Below are positions 8,233-17,874 of a stretch of DNA of 64,000 bases, one piece after another. Source of the stretch: Aquamicrobium zhengzhouense (lineage in GTDB: Bacteria > Pseudomonadota > Alphaproteobacteria > Rhizobiales > Rhizobiaceae); contig NZ_JADGMQ010000003.1 in assembly GCF_016124105.1 (NCBI RefSeq), forward strand, positions 1 to 64,000, in the 5' to 3' direction. The position numbers were made by a program, and so were the translations under genes. Position 1 is the first letter of the stretch; each line of letters begins with the position of its first letter. The notes under the pieces are model-generated. The model was given only the letters and a program-made list of their open reading frames with translations, searched no databases and was not told the DNA's origin.

Positions 8233-8898
8233 TTAGTTCGAGCGTTCGCCCAGGTAATTCGCGACGCTTTTAAAAACGTCGACAAACATTTCCTCGGTCA
8301 GCCGGCCTGTGTTCGTGTTGTAACGCGAGCAGTGATAGCTCGAAAACACCGATACGTTGCCAATCTTGCCCTGTCCGCCATGACTGAACGGGAAGTCTGA
8401 CACCCGCTGGCCAAGAGCGCGAATTGTCGACTGGTGGGCGATCGTGCCAAGAGTGACGATCGCCTGCAAATTGCGGAAACGTTCGATCGTCAGTTTCAGG
8501 AAGCTCCGGCACGTATTGACTTCAGCCCCCACGGGCTTGTTCTCGGGTGGCACACAACGCACCGCATTCGTCAAAGCAGCGCCTATCAGCTCGACGCCAT
8601 CGTCCGGCCGTGCCTGGAATTCGCCAGTCGAAAATCCGAAACGCTTCAGCGTCGCGTAAAGCAGTTCGCCCGCGTAGTCGCCGGTGAAAGGCCTGCCAGT
8701 GCGGTTCGCACCTCGAAGGCCAGGTGCAAGCCCCACGATCAGAAGACGAACGCTCTCGTCGCCGTCACGGGAGAAGAAGGTCGGGACCGGCCCATTGAAC
8801 CATTCCGGCTCGCGTTCCCGCCATTCGGCGATGAAATGGTGGAGACGCGGACAGAGGGGGCAGTCGTGCGGCGGCTCCGAGAGTCTTTTGGGGATCAC
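8233..8898 (-). CDS. Uracil-DNA glycosylase, family 5 (UDGb-like, Fe-S)
   Basis: A 221-residue DNA repair enzyme expected to excise uracil and perhaps other deaminated bases. Motif 1 reads GLAPGLRGANRTGRPF, the family-5 form that lacks the polar Asp/Asn found in families 1 and 4. Motif 2, HCSRYNTNTGRLT, also fits family 5. Four cysteines, C13 and C16 (CPLC) plus those in VRCVPPE and NTCRSF, are placed to bind a 4Fe-4S cluster. Its start overlaps the stop of the NYN-domain gene by four bases, so the two are co-transcribed and probably coupled. Substrate range cannot be read from the sequence. Confidence 0.88.
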   Translation of the reverse strand: MIPKRLSEPPHDCPLCPRLHHFIAEWREREPEWFNGPVPTFFSRDGDESVRLLIVGLAPGLRGANRTGRPFTGDYAGELLYATLKRFGFSTGEFQARPDDGVELIGAALTNAVRCVPPENKPVGAEVNTCRSFLKLTIERFRNLQAIVTLGTIAHQSTIRALGQRVSDFPFSHGGQGKIGNVSVFSSYHCSRYNTNTGRLTEEMFVDVFKSVANYLGERSN

Positions 8899-9479
8899 AG
8901 ATCGTCTTCGTCGAAATCAGCTTCAGGTTCGGGACGGCGCGCAGGTCGCTCGCCCGGATCGCGCCCTATTTCGTTCTTGAGCGACATTAGGTCAATGAAG
9001 TTATCGGCCTGTCGGCGAAGATCGTCGGAAATCATCGGTGGCTGAGAAGCCAGGGTCGACACGATCGAGACTTTCCGCCCCTTGCGCTGAAGCGCTTCCA
9101 CAAGGGTGCGAAAATCGCCATCGCCCGAGAATATCACATAGTGATCGATATATTCGCAAAGGCTCAGCGTATCGACCGCAAGCTCGATATCCATATTGCC
9201 TTTAATCTTTCGCCGGCCGGTGGCGTCTGTGAATTCCTTGGCCGGCTTGGTCACAACCTTGTAGCCGTTGTAGTCCAGCCAATCGATCAACGGCCTGATG
9301 GAGGAGTACTCCTGATCTTCAACCAGAGCCGTGTAATAGTATGCCCTCAACAGGTAACCGCGGCTCTTGAACGCCGTCAGGAGCCTCCGGTAATCTATGT
9401 CAAATCCAAGTGATCGCGAGGTGGCGTAGAGATTCGCGCCATCGATGAAGAGTCCAATCTTTTCCCGAGGGTCGAACAT
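8895..9479 (-). CDS. NYN-domain (LabA/DUF88 family) putative nuclease
   Basis: A 194-residue protein with the PIN-like NYN fold, a family that includes RNA nucleases. The acidic site is complete: D13 and N16 in LFIDGANLY, D97 in GNMDIELAVD, and D120/D122 in FSGDGDF. Residues after about 165 form a charged tail ending in EADFDEDDL. It is the first gene of a two-gene operon with the family-5 uracil-DNA glycosylase, overlapping it by four bases. The pairing suggests a nucleic-acid role, but no specific substrate is known for this protein. Confidence 0.85.
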   Translation of the reverse strand: MFDPREKIGLFIDGANLYATSRSLGFDIDYRRLLTAFKSRGYLLRAYYYTALVEDQEYSSIRPLIDWLDYNGYKVVTKPAKEFTDATGRRKIKGNMDIELAVDTLSLCEYIDHYVIFSGDGDFRTLVEALQRKGRKVSIVSTLASQPPMISDDLRRQADNFIDLMSLKNEIGRDPGERPARRPEPEADFDEDDL

Positions 9480-9672
9480 ATTGAAACTATCCGTTTGTCA
9501 CCAATATAAACGAGATAACGCGATCTAAATCACTTTCCAAGGGTAACTCGTATTTTGTGCTACGGTTGGTCGTCCGACAGTGGGGAGGTGTGCCGAAACG
9601 CTTGTGTTAGACGCTTTTTCGCGATAAGGACCGCGAGACTCTCCGACATTTCATCGAAGAAAGGGGCAATGC

Positions 9673-10062
9673 ATGGCCCGCGTAACTGTTGAGGATTGCA
9701 TCGACAAGGTCGACAATCGCTTCGAGCTCGTCCTGCTCGCAGGACACCGCGCCCGCCTGATCAGCCAGGGCGCTCCGATCACCGTCGATCGGGACAACGA
9801 CAAGAACCCGGTTGTGGCGCTTCGCGAGATTGCGGATGAGACGCTTTCTCCGGGCGATCTGCGTGAGGATCTGATCCACTCGTTGCAGAAGCACGTCGAA
9901 GTTGACGAGCCGGAAAACGATGTTCCGGATGCGCTGCCGGTGGCTACTGGCGCTGGTGACGAGCCTGAGGAAGAGAATGTTGTCTTCGATCGCATGAGCG
10001 AAGAGGACCTGCTCGCAGGCATCGAAGGTCTGGTCGCGCCCGAAAAGAGCGACGACTTCTGA
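9673..10062 (+). CDS. rpoZ: DNA-directed RNA polymerase omega subunit
   Basis: A 129-residue small subunit that helps assemble and stabilise the beta' subunit. The N-terminus [19 protein letters not shown], with [12 protein letters not shown] and [11 protein letters not shown], is the conserved omega fold. Residues after about 75 are an acidic tail typical of alphaproteobacterial omega. A ribosome-binding site (AAAGGGG) precedes the ATG. It lies upstream of rsh, the conserved Rhizobiales order, but a strong hairpin terminator stands between them. Omega forms part of a ppGpp site on RNA polymerase in E. coli, so the neighbourhood with the ppGpp synthetase makes functional sense. Confidence 0.97.
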   Translation: MARVTVEDCIDKVDNRFELVLLAGHRARLISQGAPITVDRDNDKNPVVALREIADETLSPGDLREDLIHSLQKHVEVDEPENDVPDALPVATGAGDEPEEENVVFDRMSEEDLLAGIEGLVAPEKSDDF

Positions 10063-10113
10063 TCTCTGGCATAGCTTTCGCCGCTTTATCGGCGACGCAT
10101 TCATGGTTATCTA

Positions 10114-10152
10114 GACATGCGCCGTGTGAACTCGCGGCGCATGTCTTGTTTT
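10114..10152 (+). terminator. Terminator between rpoZ and rsh
   Basis: An 11-bp perfect stem, GACATGCGCCG (10114-10124) with CGGCGCATGTC (10135-10145), is followed by TTGTTTT. It ends 20 bases before the preferred rsh start, so it may end the rpoZ transcript or act as an attenuator for rsh. Confidence 0.85.
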
Positions 10153-10172
10153 AGATGATAGGAAACGCGCCA

Positions 10173-12389
10173 ATGATGCGACAGTACGAGCTTGTGGAGC
10201 GTGTTCAGCGCTACAAGCCGGATGTCAACGAGGCGCTTCTGAACAAAGCTTATGTCTATGCCATGCAGAAGCATGGCCACCAGAAGCGTGCGTCAGGGGA
10301 CCCGTATTTCTCGCACCCCCTTGAGGTTGCGGCCATCCTTACTGAGATGCGCATGGATGAAGCGACCATTGCCGTTGCGCTTCTCCATGACACAATCGAG
10401 GACACGTCAGCGACCCGCCAGGAGATCGACCAGCTGTTTGGCCCGGACATGGGCAAGCTCGTCGAGGGACTGACCAAGCTGAAGAAGCTCGATCTCGTGT
10501 CCAAGAAGGCGGAGCAGGCGGAAAATCTGCGAAAGCTCCTGCTCGCGATCTCCGACGACGTACGCGTCCTGCTGGTAAAGCTGGCTGACCGGCTCCACAA
10601 CATGCGCACACTTGGCGCGATGCGGCCTGACAAGCGCATCCGTATCGCCGAGGAAACGATGGATATCTATGCGCCGTTGGCCGGTCGCATGGGTATGCAG
10701 GATATGCGCGAGGAGCTCGAAGAGCTCGCTTTTCGTACGATCAATCCGGAAGCCCACAAGGCGGTGACACAGCGTCTTGAGGAATTTTTCGACCGTAACC
10801 AGGGCGTCATCGAAGAAGTAGAGCAGGCGCTTTCGGACCTTTTCGTAGAGCGAGCCCTTTACGCTGAAGTGAAAAGCCGCCGCAAGAAGCCCTGGTCGGT
10901 CTTCCGCAAGATGGAAACCAAAGCAATTTCCTTCGAGCAATTGTCTGACCTGATCGGTTTCCGCGTTGTGGTGGCGAATGTGGAAAATTGCTACCGCGCA
11001 CTGGGCGCGATCCATACTACCTGGTCGATGGTGCCGGGCCGTTTCAAGGATTACATCTCGACCCCAAAGCAAAACGACTATCGGTCCATTCACACGACTG
11101 TCGTCGGCCCATCGCGGCAGCGCGTCGAACTTCAAATCCGCACGCAAGCGATGGACACCGTGGCTGAATACGGTGTCGCAGCGCACTCGATCTACAAGGA
11201 TCATGGGTCGACGACCAATGCTGCCGGACACTCGGTATCGAAGGACAGCAACGCCTACGCATGGCTGCGTCAGACCATCGAAGCGCTGTCGGAGGGGGAC
11301 AACCCGGAGGACTTCCTCGAGAATACGAAGCTGGAACTCTTCCAGGATCAGGTGTTCGCTTTCACGCCGAAGGGCCGCCTGATTGCGCTTCCGCGCGGTG
11401 CAACACCGATTGACTTTGCCTATGCCGTGCACACGGACGTCGGTGACACTTGCGTGGGCGCGAAGGTCAACGGCCGTGTCATGCCGTTGATGACGGAACT
11501 CAAGAATGGCGATGAAGTCGAGATCATCCGTTCAAAAGCGCAGGTGCCGCCCGCGGCTTGGGAATCGATCGTCGTAACGGGCAAAGCCCGCTCAGCAATT
11601 CGTCGCGCGACCAAAAACGCGATTCGTAAACAATACTCCGGTCTTGGCGTCCGTATTCTCGAACGCGCCTTTGAACGCGCGGGCAAGACGTTTTCCCGGG
11701 AGCAAATCAAGCCTGTGCTTCACCGGCTTGCCCGTAAGGACGTTGAGGATGTGCTGGCCGCTGTTGGTCGCGGAGAGCTGTCCTCTGTCGATGTCATGCG
11801 CGCAGTCATTCCTGACCACAAGCCTGAACCTGCCTCCGCGAAGCCGCGAGAGGAGGGGTGGTTCAACCTGCGCAATGCTGCCGGGATGTTGTTCCAGGTT
11901 CCGGGGCGCAAGAGCCGCAAGAGCACTGACGACAGCAGAGGTGCGCTACCCATCCGCGGTGTTCGTGGCGATCTACCGGTGTCCTTTGCTGCCGAAGGTG
12001 CGGTACCGGGCGACCGGATCGTCGGTATCCTGGAGCCAGGCAAGGGAATCACGATCTACCCGATCCAGTCGCCGGAGCTGACTGCGTTTGACGATCAGCC
12101 TGAGCGGTGGATCGATGTGCGTTGGGATATCGACGAAGCCGCCAAGGAGCGGTTTCCCGCACGTGTCTCAGTGACCGCTATCAATGAGCCCGGATCGCTC
12201 GCTGCGATTGCGCAGGTTGTTGCGGCTAATGACGCTAACATCCATCGTCTCGACATGGTCCAGACCGCTGCCGATTTCACGGAGATGCTGTTCGACCTCG
12301 AAGTTTGGGATCTGAAGCATCTCAACAATCTGATCCGTGAGCTGAAAGATTGCTCGAGTGTCAGCGCTGTGCGGCGTGTCAACGGATAA
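10173..12389 (+). CDS. rsh: Bifunctional (p)ppGpp synthetase/hydrolase, RelA/SpoT (Rsh)
   Basis: A 738-residue alarmone enzyme that makes and degrades (p)ppGpp in the stringent response. Domains in order: HD hydrolase (H48 in YFSHPLE, H72-D73 in LLHDTIED), synthetase with [19 protein letters not shown] split near residue 300, TGS with [17 protein letters not shown] near 410, a helical region, and a C-terminal ACT domain after about 660. Both catalytic sites are intact, as expected of the single long Rsh of alphaproteobacteria. The start at 10173 (MMRQYEL) matches the family N-terminus and has AGGA about 10 bases upstream; an ATG at 10155 would sit just behind the terminator U-run. acpS follows after ten bases. 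Confidence 0.96.
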   Translation: MMRQYELVERVQRYKPDVNEALLNKAYVYAMQKHGHQKRASGDPYFSHPLEVAAILTEMRMDEATIAVALLHDTIEDTSATRQEIDQLFGPDMGKLVEGLTKLKKLDLVSKKAEQAENLRKLLLAISDDVRVLLVKLADRLHNMRTLGAMRPDKRIRIAEETMDIYAPLAGRMGMQDMREELEELAFRTINPEAHKAVTQRLEEFFDRNQGVIEEVEQALSDLFVERALYAEVKSRRKKPWSVFRKMETKAISFEQLSDLIGFRVVVANVENCYRALGAIHTTWSMVPGRFKDYISTPKQNDYRSIHTTVVGPSRQRVELQIRTQAMDTVAEYGVAAHSIYKDHGSTTNAAGHSVSKDSNAYAWLRQTIEALSEGDNPEDFLENTKLELFQDQVFAFTPKGRLIALPRGATPIDFAYAVHTDVGDTCVGAKVNGRVMPLMTELKNGDEVEIIRSKAQVPPAAWESIVVTGKARSAIRRATKNAIRKQYSGLGVRILERAFERAGKTFSREQIKPVLHRLARKDVEDVLAAVGRGELSSVDVMRAVIPDHKPEPASAKPREEGWFNLRNAAGMLFQVPGRKSRKSTDDSRGALPIRGVRGDLPVSFAAEGAVPGDRIVGILEPGKGITIYPIQSPELTAFDDQPERWIDVRWDIDEAAKERFPARVSVTAINEPGSLAAIAQVVAANDANIHRLDMVQTAADFTEMLFDLEVWDLKHLNNLIRELKDCSSVSAVRRVNG

Positions 12390-12399
12390 GGGGGCAGGA

Positions 12400-12804
12400 A
12401 TGATCATCGGGATAGGCAGTGATCTGATCGACATTCGCCGGATCGAGGCAACCCTTGAGCGCCATCCAGAGCGCTTCATCGAACGCGTTTTCACCGGGGT
12501 CGAACGGGCGAAGTCCGACGGTCGCAAAGAGCGGCCTGCTTCGTATGCCAAACGTTTTGCGGCCAAGGAGGCTTGCGCCAAGGCGCTCGGCACCGGGATC
12601 GCAAGGGGCGTCTTCTGGCGCGACATGGGTGTGATCAATCTGCCATCAGGCAAGCCGACCATGAAGCTGACGGGTGGCGCTGCCGAACAACTCGCCAGAT
12701 TGGTGCCTGAAGGTCACGAAGCTGTATTGCATCTGACCATCACCGATGATTTTCCCCTTGCCCAGGCTTTCGTGATAATCGAGGCATTGCCCGTTCAGCG
12801 CTAA
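12400..12804 (+). CDS. acpS: Holo-[acyl-carrier-protein] synthase
   Basis: A 134-residue phosphopantetheinyl transferase that activates ACP by attaching 4'-phosphopantetheine from CoA. The metal-binding D8 ([12 protein letters not shown]) and E57 ([13 protein letters not shown]) are present. The start at 12400 is preferred because GGGGGCAGG precedes it and the family begins MIIGIG; a longer frame from 12358 overlaps rsh. It is the second gene of an rsh-acpS-lepB-rnc-era run. Its substrate, AcpP, is encoded at 48983. Confidence 0.96.
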   Translation: MIIGIGSDLIDIRRIEATLERHPERFIERVFTGVERAKSDGRKERPASYAKRFAAKEACAKALGTGIARGVFWRDMGVINLPSGKPTMKLTGGAAEQLARLVPEGHEAVLHLTITDDFPLAQAFVIIEALPVQR

Positions 12805-12872
12805 GGGCGCGTTGCCCCCAAGCGGGCAAGAGGTTAAGACGAACGCCGACCGAACAACAGGACCAGACGAGC

Positions 12873-13616
12873 GTGGCCGACACATCGCAGAAGAAATCCG
12901 GCGGACTGGGTGAAACGATCAGCGTGATCGTGCAGGCGCTTCTATTGGCGCTGGTGATCCGCACATTGCTATTCCAGCCATTCTCGATTCCTTCAGGTTC
13001 GATGCGTCCTACGCTGCTTGAGGGCGACTACCTGTTTGTGACGAAGTGGGCGTATGGCTACTCGAAACATTCGATGCCGTTCTCGCCGGATCTGTTCGAG
13101 GGGCGTATCTGGGGTGGCCAGCCGGAGCGTGGCGATGTCGCCGTGTTCAAGTTCCCTCCAAATCCGTCGCTTGACTACATCAAGCGGGTGATTGGTCTGC
13201 CAGGAGATCGCGTACAGATGCGCGACGGACAGATCATCATCAATGGCGAGCCGGTCGAGCGCGAGAAGGTGGGTGAGGTCAACAATCCCGACGTCACCGA
13301 GATGAACCGCCCAGTCGAGGTGTGGCGCGAGACGCTGCCGAACGGGGTGAGCTACGAAACTCTGGACCTGACGCCGAATGGCATTGGCGACAACACCCGC
13401 GAATTCGTCGTTCCGGAAGGCCACTACTTCATGATGGGCGACAATCGAGACAACTCGACGGACAGCCGTTTTTCAGTTGGCTTTGTCCCAGAGGACCATC
13501 TCGTAGGCCGCGCCAACATCATCTTCTTCTCCATTGCAGGTGGTGCAAGCCCGCTGGAAATTTGGAAGTGGCCGAGCGAACTACGCGCGTCGCGTTTGTT
13601 CAACATGGTACGTTAA
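12873..13616 (+). CDS. lepB: Signal peptidase I
   Basis: A 247-residue inner-membrane serine protease that removes Sec and Tat signal peptides. One membrane segment lies at about residues 15-36. The catalytic Ser43 is in PSGSMRPTL and the general-base Lys104 in DYIKRVIGLPGD. The box MMGDNRDNSTDSR, typical of type I signal peptidases, is at about 188-200. The start is GTG. rnc begins four bases after the stop, so lepB, rnc and era are very likely one transcript, as in other Rhizobiales. Confidence 0.96.
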   Translation: MADTSQKKSGGLGETISVIVQALLLALVIRTLLFQPFSIPSGSMRPTLLEGDYLFVTKWAYGYSKHSMPFSPDLFEGRIWGGQPERGDVAVFKFPPNPSLDYIKRVIGLPGDRVQMRDGQIIINGEPVEREKVGEVNNPDVTEMNRPVEVWRETLPNGVSYETLDLTPNGIGDNTREFVVPEGHYFMMGDNRDNSTDSRFSVGFVPEDHLVGRANIIFFSIAGGASPLEIWKWPSELRASRLFNMVR

Positions 13617-13620
13617 GTCA

Positions 13621-14331
13621 ATGAATTTGAAGCCTAAGCCCGATGATGTGCTCGTCTGCAAGGTCGAGGCTTTCACCGGGCACGCTTTCCAAGACCTTGA
13701 CCTCCTGCGCTTGGCACTAACTCATGCCAGCGCAAAAGGCGGTGAGGGGAACTACCAACGTCTCGAGTTTCTTGGCGACCGCGTCCTGGGACTCGTGGTC
13801 GCTCAAATGGTCTTCGAGGCCAACCGGAACGCGCCGGAAGGTGAGCTTTCGCTGCGCCTCAACGCATTGGTAAATGCCGAGACGTTGGCCGACGTGGCAG
13901 ACGAGGTCGGCCTTTCCGACCTGATTGTCGTTGGCAATGAGCTGCGCACGGTCGCTGGCCGAAAGCGGATCAATCTTCGTGCCGATGTGATGGAAGCGTT
14001 GATCGCTGCGGTCTATCTTGAAGGCGGACTTGAAGCGGCGCGTTCGTTCATCAGCCGCTATTGGGAGAAGCGGTCGCGGGTTCCCACCGCAGCACGCCGC
14101 GATCCCAAGACCGAGCTCCAGGAATGGGCTCATCAGATGACGAAAACGGCACCGGTCTACGTTGTCGAAAGAAGAGCAGGGCCGGATCACGATCCGGTCT
14201 TCGACGTGTCAGTCGCTATTGCGGGCTATGAGCCTGCCACAGGAACAGGGCGCTCGAAACGCGAAGCAGAGCAGGCCGCCGCAACGACGGTCCTCATTCG
14301 CGAAGGCGTCTGGAAAGAGGAGTCACGCTGA
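13621..14331 (+). CDS. rnc: Ribonuclease III
   Basis: A 236-residue double-strand-specific endoribonuclease that processes rRNA precursors and structured mRNAs. The catalytic signature NYQRLEFLGDRVLGLVV carries E49 and D53, and the second half of the site, D122 and E125, lies in RADVMEALIAA. A double-stranded RNA-binding domain fills residues ~155-230 (PKTELQEWAHQ to KREAEQAAATTVL). The start at 13621 is four bases after the lepB stop and has little Shine-Dalgarno, suggesting coupling to lepB. Its stop overlaps the era start by one base (TGATG). Confidence 0.96.
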   Translation: MNLKPKPDDVLVCKVEAFTGHAFQDLDLLRLALTHASAKGGEGNYQRLEFLGDRVLGLVVAQMVFEANRNAPEGELSLRLNALVNAETLADVADEVGLSDLIVVGNELRTVAGRKRINLRADVMEALIAAVYLEGGLEAARSFISRYWEKRSRVPTAARRDPKTELQEWAHQMTKTAPVYVVERRAGPDHDPVFDVSVAIAGYEPATGTGRSKREAEQAAATTVLIREGVWKEESR

Positions 14332-15242
14332 TGAGCGAGACTGAACAAGTAAACACCCGTTCCGGATTTGTCGCGCTGATTGGTGCTCCGAATGCCGGCA
14401 AGTCCACCCTGGTCAACCAGTTGGTCGGCACCAAGGTGTCCATCGTCACCCACAAGGTTCAGACAACGCGCGCAATCGTTCGTGGTATTGCGACACATGG
14501 CGATGCACAGATCGTTCTCGTCGATACGCCTGGCATCTTCTCGCCGCGCCGCCGGCTGGATCGCGCGATGGTTTCGACCGCATGGGGCGGGGCGAAGGAT
14601 GCCGACATTGTTCTGGTTCTTATCGATTCGGAACGCGGGGTGCGCGGCGATGCCGAGGCTCTGCTGGAGAACCTTGGAGATGTGCGCCAGCCCAAAATTC
14701 TGGTCCTGAACAAGGTTGACCGCGTCCGGCCGGAACAACTCCTGAAGCTAACGGCGGACATCAACGAGCGCGTCGCCTTCGAGCGCACCTTTATGGTGTC
14801 GGCGCTGACAGGATCGGGTTGTCGGGATCTTCTGGATTACCTTTCAACGGCTCTTCCAGCGGGGCCATGGTACTATCCAGAGGATGAAGTCTCGGACCTG
14901 CCAATGCGGCAACTCGCAGCCGAAATCACCCGCGAGAAGCTTTTCCTGCGCCTACATCAGGAAATTCCCTATTCATCGCATGTTGAGACTGAGCGCTGGG
15001 AAGAAAAGAAAGACGGGTCGGTCCGCATCGAGCAGGTCATCTACGTAGAACGCGACAGCCAGAAGAAGATCATTCTCGGGCACAAGGGCGCGACAATCCG
15101 CTCGATCGGTCAGGCATCCCGTAAGGAACTGACGGAGATCATGGAGCGACCGGTGCACCTGTTCCTGTTTGTGAAGGTGCGTGAAAACTGGGGCAACGAC
15201 CCGGAACGCTATCGCGAGATGGGGCTGGAATTTCCCGGCTAA
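14331..15242 (+). CDS. era: GTPase Era
   Basis: A 303-residue GTPase that binds the 3' end of 16S rRNA and aids 30S maturation. The G1 loop is GAPNAGKST, G3 is DTPGIF and G4 is NKVD near residue 126. A C-terminal KH domain carries IYVERDSQKKIILGHKGATI. The gene overlaps rnc by one base, a conserved pairing that links rRNA cleavage with assembly. It converges with a GNAT gene four bases beyond its stop. Confidence 0.97.
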   Translation: MSETEQVNTRSGFVALIGAPNAGKSTLVNQLVGTKVSIVTHKVQTTRAIVRGIATHGDAQIVLVDTPGIFSPRRRLDRAMVSTAWGGAKDADIVLVLIDSERGVRGDAEALLENLGDVRQPKILVLNKVDRVRPEQLLKLTADINERVAFERTFMVSALTGSGCRDLLDYLSTALPAGPWYYPEDEVSDLPMRQLAAEITREKLFLRLHQEIPYSSHVETERWEEKKDGSVRIEQVIYVERDSQKKIILGHKGATIRSIGQASRKELTEIMERPVHLFLFVKVRENWGNDPERYREMGLEFPG

Positions 15243-15245
15243 ACC

Positions 15246-15710
15246 TTAGTCTTTCAGGGTCTTTTCGAAGAACAGGTCCGCGTAGGGATTATCGTTGTAC
15301 CGGTCGATTTCGGCGTAGCCGGCTTTCCGGTACAAGGCCTCTGCCTCTACGAGAGAGTGGTGAGTATCCAGCCGCATCTTGGTGAGGCCCAACTCTCTGG
15401 CTTCGCGCTCCAGCGCTCGAAGCAAACGGGACGAGAGACCCATGCCCCGCAGTTCCGGAGCGATCCACATCTGTTTGATCTCACCGGTATGTTCATCGAG
15501 GAGGCGCACTGCGCCACACCCCAACGGGCGCCCGCGTTCACGAAGGATGAGGAAACAGGCGAGGTCAGCTTCCTCAGCATATCCGCTCGCGAACGGATCG
15601 AAACCGGGCTCAAACCGTGCATCCAGCTCGCGAAAATAGGCTTCGATGCAGTGAAGTGCATCTTCGCTGTGCGGGGAGGCGGGCGTGATTGTGATCTGCG
15701 GCCCCATCAT
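15246..15710 (-). CDS. GNAT-family N-acetyltransferase
   Basis: A 154-residue acetyl-CoA-dependent transferase of unknown substrate. The acetyl-CoA loop appears as IKQMWIAPELRGMGLSSRLL around residues 78-97, preceded by strand GCGAVRLL and followed by LTKMRLDTH and EAEALYRKAGYAEI, the usual motif order. It is a single-domain protein of ordinary length. It lies alone on the minus strand between era and recO, both plus, and so probably has its own promoter. The neighbours do not suggest a substrate. Confidence 0.88.
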   Translation of the reverse strand: MMGPQITITPASPHSEDALHCIEAYFRELDARFEPGFDPFASGYAEEADLACFLILRERGRPLGCGAVRLLDEHTGEIKQMWIAPELRGMGLSSRLLRALEREARELGLTKMRLDTHHSLVEAEALYRKAGYAEIDRYNDNPYADLFFEKTLKD

Positions 15711-15815
15711 CGACTTCTCCGGTTGCTGAGCATGGAATCAACTACGCGCTGCCCCTTCCGGTTGCGTTTGCAGCCCACCTTGTAATTGCATTGTCCTTCA
15801 TGAAAGGCTGCATGG

Positions 15816-16553
15816 ATGGAATGGCGAGACGAAGGAATCATACTGGGCACCAGAAAGCATGGCGAATCGAGCGCCATTCTGGAAGTGATGACGCGTGCTC
15901 GTGGGCGCCATCTTGGCATGGTGAAGGGTGGTCGTTCGCGAAAGATGCAGCCACTTCTGCAGCCGGGGAATCGTGTCGACCTCGTCTGGAGAGCCCGTCT
16001 CGACGAACATCTTGGCTTTTTTCAGGTGGAGCCGATTGAGTTGCATGCGGCGCGTCTGTTCGACAGCGCCTGTGCCGTATTCGGACTGCAGACGCTGGCG
16101 ACGCACTTGCGACTTCTGCCAGAACGCGATCCGCACCCACATCTGTATGAGACCCTGGGCGTGCTGTTGCAGCACCTTGAGGAACCGGAGGTCGCCGGCG
16201 AACTTGTGGTGAGGTTCGAGCTTATGGTGCTCGAGGAGCTCGGCTTTGGGCTGGACCTTAGCCAATGTGCGGCAACGGGGCAGGTCGAGGATCTGACATA
16301 CGTGTCGCCCAAGAGCGGCCGCGCCGTGTCACGCGAGGCCGGTGCACCCTGGGCGGACCGGATGCTGGCGCTTCCGTCTTTCCTACTGAGGGGATCAGGG
16401 CTGCGCGCTGATCCCGAGGCGCTTGAAGAAGCGTACAGGCTCACTGCGTTTTTCTTCGAGCGTCATGTCTACCAGCCGCGAGGCATCGGTGCGCCCGAAG
16501 CTCGCGTCGGTTTTCTGGGCGCATTGAGGCGACACTACGCCAATCGGCCTTGA
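15816..16553 (+). CDS. recO: DNA repair protein RecO
   Basis: A 245-residue recombination mediator that helps load RecA onto SSB-coated single strands in the RecFOR pathway. The N-terminal OB fold begins [17 protein letters not shown], with [21 protein letters not shown] as the typical continuation. The helical C-terminal part includes [15 protein letters not shown]. The cysteine zinc finger of many RecO proteins is reduced here, with a single CAATGQ-type cysteine, as is usual in Rhizobiales. It continues the rnc-era-recO order and converges with an MFS gene nine bases beyond. Confidence 0.94.
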   Translation: MEWRDEGIILGTRKHGESSAILEVMTRARGRHLGMVKGGRSRKMQPLLQPGNRVDLVWRARLDEHLGFFQVEPIELHAARLFDSACAVFGLQTLATHLRLLPERDPHPHLYETLGVLLQHLEEPEVAGELVVRFELMVLEELGFGLDLSQCAATGQVEDLTYVSPKSGRAVSREAGAPWADRMLALPSFLLRGSGLRADPEALEEAYRLTAFFFERHVYQPRGIGAPEARVGFLGALRRHYANRP

Positions 16554-16562
16554 GGTCAGCGG

Positions 16563-17795
16563 TTACTGGGCCGGTGCCAATGGCCGCTCCACGGCACGTT
16601 CCTCTATCGGCCAGTGCACGAAAGCGGCGAACACCCCGAGCACGACACCCAGCCACCACACGCCATCGTAGCTGCCGAACTGGTCGTAAAGGTATCCACC
16701 GAGCCACACGCCGAGGAACGAGCCGATCTGGTGGGAGAAGAATACGACACCACCCAGCATGCCGAGATGTGCCGTACCGAACATAATCGCGACGAGGGCA
16801 TTGGTGGGGGGCACGGTCGATAGCCAGAGCAGGCCCATGATGATCGCGAAAGTAATCACGGTCGCGGGGGTCTGCGGCAGCAGCAAGAACGCCGTGACGA
16901 GGACCGAACGGCCCAGATAAATCCATGCGAGGAAGATCGGCTTGGAATAACGCTGGCCAATGAAGCCGGCGGCTAGAGAGCCGATGATGTTGAAGAACCC
17001 GATCAAAGCAAGCGCAATGACCGCGTAGCGTGCGTCGATGCCGATATCGGAAATATAGGCCGGGAAGTGCGCCGTAATGAACGCGACCTGAAAACCGCAG
17101 ACGAAAAAGCCGGAGGTAAGCAGCAGATAGCTGCGATGACCAAGCGCTTCCTTTAGCGCCTCGGTGGCGGTCTGTTTGTAAGTGGTCTGTGTGATGCCGG
17201 AAGAGGCGTTTCCGCGTAGCGGGATGGCAAACACGGGTATGATGAGCATCATGACGCTCATGATGACCAGAGCATCGTACCATCCATATTGCGAGATCAG
17301 TCCCTGGCTGAGGGGGGCGAACAGAAACATGCCGGCTGAACCGGCTGCAGTTCCAAGGCCAAATACAAAGCTGCGCTGCTCAGGCGCAACGTTACGCGCA
17401 AATGCGGCAAGAACGATGCCGAACGAGCCGGAGGCAACGCCAAGGCCGACGAGAACACCCCCACCGACGTGCAGCATCGTTTGCGAAGTGGCGGCGGCCA
17501 TCAGGACCAGCCCAGCCGCGTACATCACCCCGGAGAGCGCCAAAACGCGCCACGTCCCGTACTTGTCTGCCAAAGCGCCGAAAATCGGCGTGCCGAGGCC
17601 CCAGGCGAGATTCTGAATGGCCATGGCTAGGCCGAAGGTGGTGCGGTCCCAGCCTTTTTCCGCCAGCATCGGTAACTGGAAAAAGCCCATCGCGGAACGG
17701 GGGCCGAAAGTAAGCAGCGCGACCAGGCACCCGCAGATGATGATCAGCCACGGCAGGCGTGCTGAAGAGGATTGGGAATGAACATCAGCTACCAT
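16563..17795 (-). CDS. MFS transporter
   Basis: A 410-residue inner-membrane carrier with about twelve hydrophobic segments. The loop between helices 2 and 3 shows the family pattern GALADKYGTWRVL, and the centre has a hydrophilic loop (~195-215) separating two six-helix halves. Glycine-rich helices such as GGGVLVGLGVASGSFGIVL resemble the oxalate/formate and monocarboxylate branch. No adjacent enzyme or regulator points to a substrate. It follows a LysM gene on the same strand, 79 bases downstream. Confidence 0.85.
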   Translation of the reverse strand: MVADVHSQSSSARLPWLIIICGCLVALLTFGPRSAMGFFQLPMLAEKGWDRTTFGLAMAIQNLAWGLGTPIFGALADKYGTWRVLALSGVMYAAGLVLMAAATSQTMLHVGGGVLVGLGVASGSFGIVLAAFARNVAPEQRSFVFGLGTAAGSAGMFLFAPLSQGLISQYGWYDALVIMSVMMLIIPVFAIPLRGNASSGITQTTYKQTATEALKEALGHRSYLLLTSGFFVCGFQVAFITAHFPAYISDIGIDARYAVIALALIGFFNIIGSLAAGFIGQRYSKPIFLAWIYLGRSVLVTAFLLLPQTPATVITFAIIMGLLWLSTVPPTNALVAIMFGTAHLGMLGGVVFFSHQIGSFLGVWLGGYLYDQFGSYDGVWWLGVVLGVFAAFVHWPIEERAVERPLAPAQ

Positions 17796-17874
17796 GGCCG
17801 GAATCCTTCAATATGCCGGATCACGCTAACCGTTTTCGGCGTTCGCCGGAAATGAATTGAACGGATAGGAGAAT

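Noticed and set aside
10407-11432. 341-codon open frame antisense to rsh
   Set aside because: It overlaps the conserved rsh catalytic domains and shows no domain of its own.
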